A DNA stretch of 46,535 nt from an uncultured beta proteobacterium. Its GTDB lineage: Bacteria > Pseudomonadota > Gammaproteobacteria > Burkholderiales > Burkholderiaceae_C. Below the pieces are notes generated by a model that was not told where the DNA came from, searched no databases, and saw nothing but the letters and a program-made list of their open reading frames with translations. This document shows, one piece after another, positions 41,914 through 46,535 of this stretch (its first letter is position 1; every line of letters begins with the position of its first letter). The stretch is taken from contig CAIXNB010000205.1 in the NCBI GenBank assembly GCA_903920695.1, positions 1-46,535 of the forward strand. The letters are read 5' to 3'. Both the position numbers and the translations under genes were made by a program.

Positions 41914-42351
41914 GTGACAATCGCACAAGAGTTCAAGGAATTTGCCGTCAAAGGCAATGTGATGGATCTGGCCGTGGGCGTCATCATTGGCGGCGCTTTC
42001 GGCAAAATTGTTGAGTCCGTGGTCGGCGACCTGATCATGCCGCTGGTGTCTGCCATCGTTGGCAAGATCGACTTTACCAACCTCTTCATCGTGCTTGGCA
42101 CACCCCCGGCCGGCAACGCCATGACGCTCGACGCCCTGAAAAAAGCCGGGGTGCCGGTCTTCGCCTATGGCAACTTCATCACGGTAGCGGTCAATTTTGC
42201 GATTCTGGCCTTCATCATCTTCATGATGGTCAAGCAGATCAACCGCCTGAAGAAGGAAGCGCCAGCGGCACCCGCCGTACCGGCTGCGCCGGCGGCACCG
42301 GCCGAAGACGTGCTGTTGCTGCGCGAAATCCGCGACAGCCTCAAAAAGTAG
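41914..42351 (+). CDS. mscL: Large-conductance mechanosensitive channel MscL
   Basis: Inner membrane channel of 145 aa that opens under osmotic downshock. The N-terminus ([20 protein letters not shown]) and the pore-lining first helix match MscL closely. The second helix is near residues 88-108 ([19 protein letters not shown]). The cytoplasmic tail carries an unusual Ala/Pro-rich linker ([17 protein letters not shown]) before the final helix. The start is GTG at 41914 with GGAG ten bases ahead. It ends with an 11-bp tail-to-tail overlap with pdxA. Confidence 0.94.
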   Translation: MTIAQEFKEFAVKGNVMDLAVGVIIGGAFGKIVESVVGDLIMPLVSAIVGKIDFTNLFIVLGTPPAGNAMTLDALKKAGVPVFAYGNFITVAVNFAILAFIIFMMVKQINRLKKEAPAAPAVPAAPAAPAEDVLLLREIRDSLKK

Positions 42352-43393
42352 GCGAACGCGCGCAGAGCTGGCGCGCCATGCGGATCGCCGCAATCAGGCT
42401 GGCCGCATCGGCCTGCCCCGTGCCGGCAATGTCGAAAGCCGTGCCGTGGTCCGGGCTGGTGCGCACCAGCGGCAGGCCCAGCGTCACGTTGACACCGGTC
42501 TCGACACCGAGGTACTTCACCGGGATCAAGCCCTGGTCGTGGTACATCGCCAGCACCACATCGAACTCACCCGGCTGCCCGGCCTTGGCACGTGCGCGCA
42601 TGAACACGGTGTCTGGCGCGAAGGGGCCGCTCACCTGCAAGCCCTGGGCCCGAGCGGTCGCAATCGCTGGCGCAATGATGTCGATCTCCTCGCGCCCAAA
42701 CAGCCCACCCTCGCCGGCGTGCGGATTGAGGCCGGCCACCGCGATCTTTGGTGCACGGCCCAGGATGGCACTCAGGGACTCATGGGTGATGCGCAGGGTT
42801 TGCAGCACCTGATCGAAGCTCACGGCGTCAAGCGCGTCACGCAGGGACACATGAATGCTGACCAGGACCACGCGCAGTTCGTCGTTGGCCAGCATCATGC
42901 GCACCGGCATCTGTGAGAGCGACTTGCCAACGTGGGCTGCAGCGAGGGACTGCAACATTTCGGTGTGGCCCGGGAAATCGGCATGCGGCGCACCGGAGAG
43001 CGCCATTGCCTCCTTGTTCAACGGCGCCGTCACCAGCGCCGCAATCTCGCCGCGCAAAGCCGCCTGCGCTGCCCAGACCACGCAGTCACCCGCGAGCCGT
43101 CCCGCCTCGGCGCTCAGTCGCCCCGGCGCCACTGGCTGCGACAAGCTGCCGACTTGCAACAGCGGCAGACAGCGCGGCGGCGCCTCCAGCGCCTCGGCTG
43201 CGCTCTCAATCAGCGCCACCGGCAGCACCAGGCCACCGGCGCAGGTGGTCTGTGCAGCGCGGCGCAGCGTCGCCAGGTCACCGACCACAAAGCAGCCGTT
43301 TGTGAGTTCTGGCGCATCACGAAAGGCCTTGGCGATGATCTCCGCTCCGATGCCGGCGGCATCCCCGAGTGTGATGGCAATCGGTTTTTTCAT
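42341..43393 (-). CDS. pdxA: 4-hydroxythreonine-4-phosphate dehydrogenase PdxA
   Basis: NAD-dependent enzyme of 350 aa in vitamin B6 synthesis. Family signatures are [13 protein letters not shown] at the N-terminus, the metal-binding His regions ([10 protein letters not shown] and [12 protein letters not shown]) and [14 protein letters not shown] near residue 283. The first motif usually reads GDPAGIGPE; here it is GDAAGIGAE, a mild variation. It follows the Nif3-like gene by 2 bp on the same strand. Confidence 0.95.
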   Translation of the reverse strand: MKKPIAITLGDAAGIGAEIIAKAFRDAPELTNGCFVVGDLATLRRAAQTTCAGGLVLPVALIESAAEALEAPPRCLPLLQVGSLSQPVAPGRLSAEAGRLAGDCVVWAAQAALRGEIAALVTAPLNKEAMALSGAPHADFPGHTEMLQSLAAAHVGKSLSQMPVRMMLANDELRVVLVSIHVSLRDALDAVSFDQVLQTLRITHESLSAILGRAPKIAVAGLNPHAGEGGLFGREEIDIIAPAIATARAQGLQVSGPFAPDTVFMRARAKAGQPGEFDVVLAMYHDQGLIPVKYLGVETGVNVTLGLPLVRTSPDHGTAFDIAGTGQADAASLIAAIRMARQLCARSPTF

Positions 43394-43395
43394 GT

Positions 43396-44154
43396 TCAGG
43401 CCGGGTTCTCGATGTCAATGAATTCATGCGCCAGCCCGAGCTGCGCCGCCACCTGCGCAACGACGGCCGGTGCGCCATAGCGCTCGCTGGCATGGTGGCC
43501 GCAGGCCAGAAAGGCCACGCCGCACTCGCGCGCGTAATGCGCCTGCGGCTCGGAAATCTCGCCCGTGATGAAGGCGTCGGCGCCGGCTGCAATGGCGGCC
43601 TCGAAATAGCCCTGCGCGCCGCCGCTGCACCAGGCGATTTTGCAGATGGCGCGTGGTGCTGCTTCGACCAGGGTGACGCTGCGGCCAAGCCGGCCAGCCA
43701 CATGGTCAGCCAGCGCCAGCGCCGTCTCGAAAGCCAGGCCAGCCTGCGCTTCGCCCAAGAAGCCCAGTTCCTGTTCGCCAAAGCGCGACTGGGCCAGCAA
43801 ACCGAGCTGGAGTCCGAGTTGGGCGTTGTTGCCCAGTTGCGGGTGCGCATCGAGTGGCAGGTGATAGGCGAACAGGCTGATATCGTGCGCCAGTAGCAGC
43901 GCCAGGCGCTGCTTCATCCAACCGGTGACACAACCGTCCTGGCCGCGCCAGAACAGGCCATGGTGCACAAAAATCGCGTCGGCCTGGGCCGCGATGGCGG
44001 CCTCGATCAGGGCACGGCTGGCAGTGACACCCGAAACGAGCTTGCGCACCGTCGCGCGGCCCTCGACCTGCAGGCCGTTCGGTCCGTAATCACGGAAACG
44101 TTCAGGTTGCAGCAGGGCGTTGAATGTCTGCAGAAGCTCGGTTCGATCAATCAT
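43396..44154 (-). CDS. Nif3-like dinuclear metal centre protein (YbgI/DUF34 family)
   Basis: Protein of 252 aa. The dinuclear metal site residues are visible in FVHHGLFW (near 63), YHLPLDAHPQLGNNAQLG (near 97-114) and a C-terminal LACGHHASERYG. Members form toroidal hexamers with two metals per subunit; a GTP cyclohydrolase-type activity has been proposed for some, but the cellular role is unsettled. It stands just upstream of pdxA and divergent from the DegS-like protease gene. Confidence 0.9.
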   Translation of the reverse strand: MIDRTELLQTFNALLQPERFRDYGPNGLQVEGRATVRKLVSGVTASRALIEAAIAAQADAIFVHHGLFWRGQDGCVTGWMKQRLALLLAHDISLFAYHLPLDAHPQLGNNAQLGLQLGLLAQSRFGEQELGFLGEAQAGLAFETALALADHVAGRLGRSVTLVEAAPRAICKIAWCSGGAQGYFEAAIAAGADAFITGEISEPQAHYARECGVAFLACGHHASERYGAPAVVAQVAAQLGLAHEFIDIENPA

Positions 44155-44328
44155 GGCAGCAATGAATAAGGGGGCGGGTCCGTCAACGGCGCTCGCCGTA
44201 ACACATTGTCAACGAATTCAGCGCCACCGCCTGGCACAGGCGCCACTCGGGGCCTACAATTTGGGAACTCGCCTGCGGCCAACCTGTTTCGGGTAGCCGA
44301 AACTGCATCGGGTCCATGAACCTCGTGT

Positions 44329-44399
44329 TGTCATTGCGGGCCCGACCCGCAATCCAGGGCTTGCATGACCCTGGATCCCGGAGCAGGTCCGGGATGACA
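44329..44399. repeat. Dispersed double-hairpin repeat, copy 2
   Basis: Outer arms TGTCAT (44329-44334) and ATGACA (44394-44399) enclose TGCGGG/CCCGCA and GATCCCGGA/TCCGGGAT hairpins, as in copy 1 at 21965-22036. It occupies the upstream region of the DegS-like gene. The whole gap 44155-44468 shows no gene; the frame upstream of 44469 only translates the repeat. Confidence 0.75.
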
Positions 44400-44468
44400 A
44401 TGGAGGTGGTGACGGAATCGGCCGGGCGTCGCTATGACAAAAGTAGCCACCTTGAACTATTGGTAACT

Positions 44469-45608
44469 ATGAAACGTTTCTGGTTGTTGTTTTCGCAAAC
44501 GGTCACCGTCCTGTTGGCCGCCTATTTTGTGGTCGCCACGCTCAAGCCCGAGTGGCTAAACCGGCCGGCGCGCAGTGGCACGGTGGCGCTGCTGGAGGCA
44601 CCTGCCAGCAACGCAGCGGCCGTGCCAGCGGGCAGCTTCCGGCTCGCGGCGCAGAAAGCCTCGGCAGCGGTGGTCAGCATCAATACCAGCCAGGCGGCCA
44701 AGAACCGGCCGCGCAGCAACGACCCCTGGTTCAACTTCTTTTTCGGCGAGCAGGGCAACGAGCCGCAGGTGGGGCTGGGCAGCGGCGTGATCGTGAGCGC
44801 CAGCGGCTACATCCTGACCAACAACCACGTGGTCGAGAGCGCTGATGAAATCGAAGTTTTCCTCAACGACAGCCGCCACGCGCGCGCCAAGGTGATCGGC
44901 TCCGATCCGGACTCCGACATCGCGCTGCTCAAGATCGAACTCGACCGCCTGCCCATCATCGTGCTCGGCAACTCCGACTCCTTGCAGGTGGGCGACCAGG
45001 TGCTGGCCATCGGCAACCCGTTTGGCGTCGGCCAGACCGTCACCGGCGGCATCGTCAGCGCGCTTGGACGCAACCAGCTCGGCATCAACACCTTCGAGAA
45101 CTTTATCCAGACCGACGCCGCCATCAACCCCGGCAATTCCGGCGGCGCCCTGGTTGATATCAACGGCAATCTGCTGGGTATCAACACCGCCATTTATTCA
45201 CGCTCGGGCGGCAGCATGGGCATCGGTTTTGCCATTCCGGTGGCCACCGCCAAGCTCGTCATGGAAGGTCTGCTCAAGGACGGCCAGGTCACGCGCGGCT
45301 GGATCGGCGTCGAACCGAGCGAACTGTCACCGGAACTGGCCGAGACCTTTGGTGTCAAGGCCGACAGCGGCGTCATCATCACCGGCGTCATGCAAAACGG
45401 GCCGGCGGCGAAGGCGGGCATCCGCCCGGGCGATGTCATCGTTCGGGTGGCGGACAAGCCGGTCCACAATGTGTCCGAATTGCTATCGGGCGTTGCCGCG
45501 CTCAAACCTGGCACGGCGGCACGGTTTGGCCTGTTGCGCGGCGAGCTCAAAATCGAGCTCGAAGTAGTCCCCGGCGTTCGCCCCAAACCGCGCCGGCCAG
45601 CACCATAG
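44469..45608 (+). CDS. Membrane-anchored DegS/HtrA-type serine protease
   Basis: Protein of 379 aa with one N-terminal membrane anchor (about residues 5-24), a trypsin-like domain and a single PDZ domain (about 280-365). This is the DegS/AlgW layout rather than the two-PDZ DegP layout. The catalytic triad is His120 (TNNHVV), Asp150 (DSDIALLK) and Ser224 (PGNSGGAL). DegS-type proteases sense misfolded outer membrane proteins and cleave the anti-sigma factor of the envelope stress sigma factor. The start at 44469 is chosen because upstream codons only translate the repeat. A final Pro/Arg-rich tail follows the PDZ domain. Confidence 0.92.
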   Translation: MKRFWLLFSQTVTVLLAAYFVVATLKPEWLNRPARSGTVALLEAPASNAAAVPAGSFRLAAQKASAAVVSINTSQAAKNRPRSNDPWFNFFFGEQGNEPQVGLGSGVIVSASGYILTNNHVVESADEIEVFLNDSRHARAKVIGSDPDSDIALLKIELDRLPIIVLGNSDSLQVGDQVLAIGNPFGVGQTVTGGIVSALGRNQLGINTFENFIQTDAAINPGNSGGALVDINGNLLGINTAIYSRSGGSMGIGFAIPVATAKLVMEGLLKDGQVTRGWIGVEPSELSPELAETFGVKADSGVIITGVMQNGPAAKAGIRPGDVIVRVADKPVHNVSELLSGVAALKPGTAARFGLLRGELKIELEVVPGVRPKPRRPAP

Positions 45609-45643
45609 ACCGCAGGGCAAGGCCGCAATCGGCCAGTGCCGGC

Positions 45644-45670
45644 CTTGAAAGCCAGGGCTTCGCCCATAAT
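45644..45670 (+). promoter_or_regulatory. Possible sigma-32 (heat-shock) promoter of htpG
   Basis: CTTGAAA (45644-45650) and CCCATAAT (45663-45670) match the sigma-32 consensus CTTGAAA and CCCCATNT well. The spacer of 11-12 bases is a little shorter than usual. The site lies about 70 bp before the htpG ATG, fitting a heat-inducible chaperone gene. Confidence 0.5.
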
Positions 45671-45741
45671 TGCCGGTTTGCTGCGCCAGAGTAACTGGCA
45701 TTGCCAATTCCGATTTCACCTGTTTGATCCTGAAGCCCAAA

Positions 45742-46535
45742 ATGACCCAACAAACCCTCTCCTTTCAGGCCGAAGTGGCCCAGCTCCTGCACCTGGTTAC
45801 CCACTCGCTCTATTCCAACAAGGAAATTTTCCTGCGCGAACTGGTCTCCAATGCCTCGGACGCCTGCGACAAACTGCGCTTTGAAGCGCTTGACAACGCC
45901 GCCCTCTACGAAGACGCACCGACGCTCGAAGTGCGCGTTGCCTTCGACAAGGACGCCAAGACGCTGACCATCACCGACAACGGCATCGGCATGAGCCAGC
46001 AAGAAGCCATCGAGCACCTCGGCACGATCGCCAAGAGCGGCACCAAGGACTTCATGTCCAAGCTGACCGGCGACCAGAAGGCCAACGTCTCAGAGCAAGG
46101 CCAACTGATAGGCCAGTTCGGCGTCGGCTTTTATTCCGGCTTCATCGTGGCCGACAAGATCACGGTCGAATCGCGCCGCGCCGGCCTCAAGGCCGAGGAA
46201 GGCGTGCGCTGGACCAGCGCCGGCGCCGGCAACTTCGTGGTCGAGGCCATCCCGCGTGCAGCACGCGGCACCAGCGTCATCCTGCACCTGCGCGACGACG
46301 CCATGGACTATTGCAGTGCCTGGAAGCTCAAGAGCATCATCGCCAAGTACTCGGATCACATCAGCCTGCCGATCCTCATGGAAAAGGAAGAATGGAACGA
46401 AGAGAAAAAAGAGACCGAGCTCTCGGAAGAATTCGAGACCGTGAACCAGGCCAGCGCGCTGTGGGCACGCAGCAAATCCGACATCACGGCGGAACAGTAC
46501 GAAGAGTTCTACAAGCATGTCTCGCACGACTTCCA
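45742..46535 (+). CDS. htpG: Hsp90-family chaperone HtpG (partial, 3' end outside the window)
   Basis: ATP-dependent chaperone. The visible 264 residues start [20 protein letters not shown] and contain the GHKL ATP-binding motifs of Hsp90: [16 protein letters not shown] (N-box), [11 protein letters not shown] and [11 protein letters not shown]. The frame is open to the window edge; full-length HtpG is about 630 residues. It lies 133 bp after the protease gene behind a possible heat-shock promoter. Confidence 0.96.
   Translation, partial: MTQQTLSFQAEVAQLLHLVTHSLYSNKEIFLRELVSNASDACDKLRFEALDNAALYEDAPTLEVRVAFDKDAKTLTITDNGIGMSQQEAIEHLGTIAKSGTKDFMSKLTGDQKANVSEQGQLIGQFGVGFYSGFIVADKITVESRRAGLKAEEGVRWTSAGAGNFVVEAIPRAARGTSVILHLRDDAMDYCSAWKLKSIIAKYSDHISLPILMEKEEWNEEKKETELSEEFETVNQASALWARSKSDITAEQYEEFYKHVSHDF

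Overview
The window reads as a chromosome segment of a high-G+C betaproteobacterium of the order Burkholderiales, probably close to the Comamonadaceae. The evidence is the gene content and order: petA-petB-petC followed by sspA-sspB, pilC-pilD-coaE-zapD-yacG with mutT and a DUF815 ATPase beside them, and a Bug-type binding protein. The species call is an inference from gene order and protein style; no search was possible.

Layout. (1) 1-1744, minus strand: an arsenic resistance operon arsR-arsD-arsA, with arsA running off the left edge. (2) 2001-13075, plus strand: an IclR-type regulator, a three-part TRAP transporter, two acyl-CoA dehydrogenases, a crotonase, a class III CoA-transferase, a MaoC-like protein, an exporter-like MFS protein and a medium-chain oxidoreductase. 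Together they look like a regulated uptake and CoA-dependent breakdown route for an organic acid whose identity cannot be read from the sequence. (3) 13090-17772: a compact minus-strand operon (Bug binding protein, M81/MlrC-type peptidase, PLP-dependent D-cysteine desulfhydrase-like enzyme) divergent from a GlxA-type AraC regulator. (4) 17769-28017: housekeeping block with a Cys-rich CWC protein, pilC, pilD, coaE, zapD, yacG, mutT, a DUF815 ATPase, argJ, secA and a DUF721 protein. (5) 28123-28839: a stand-alone MnmC methyltransferase domain next to a composite palindromic repeat.

(6) 28892-37693 is the accessory part. It holds a type I restriction-modification locus (hsdM-hsdS-fic-hsdR, minus strand), a YefM/YoeB-like toxin-antitoxin pair and tRNA-Thr(UGU). 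Two sets of direct repeats bracket these modules. One is a 29-bp near-identical pair around the restriction locus. The other is a 31-bp identical pair, which includes the terminator downstream of the tRNA, around the toxin-antitoxin pair. hsdR is broken by a 4-bp tandem duplication, hsdM carries a palindromic repeat inserted in frame, the toxin lacks the expected catalytic histidine, and the Fic gene has two identical palindromes placed like repressor operators. This is the most unusual part of the window.

(7) 37743-46535: core genes again: sspB, sspA, the cytochrome bc1 genes petC-petB-petA, mscL, pdxA, a Nif3-like protein, a DegS-like membrane-anchored protease and the first part of htpG behind a possible heat-shock promoter. 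Several families of small palindromic repeats are scattered through the intergenic regions. No rRNA, CRISPR array, insertion sequence, integrase or replication origin was seen.
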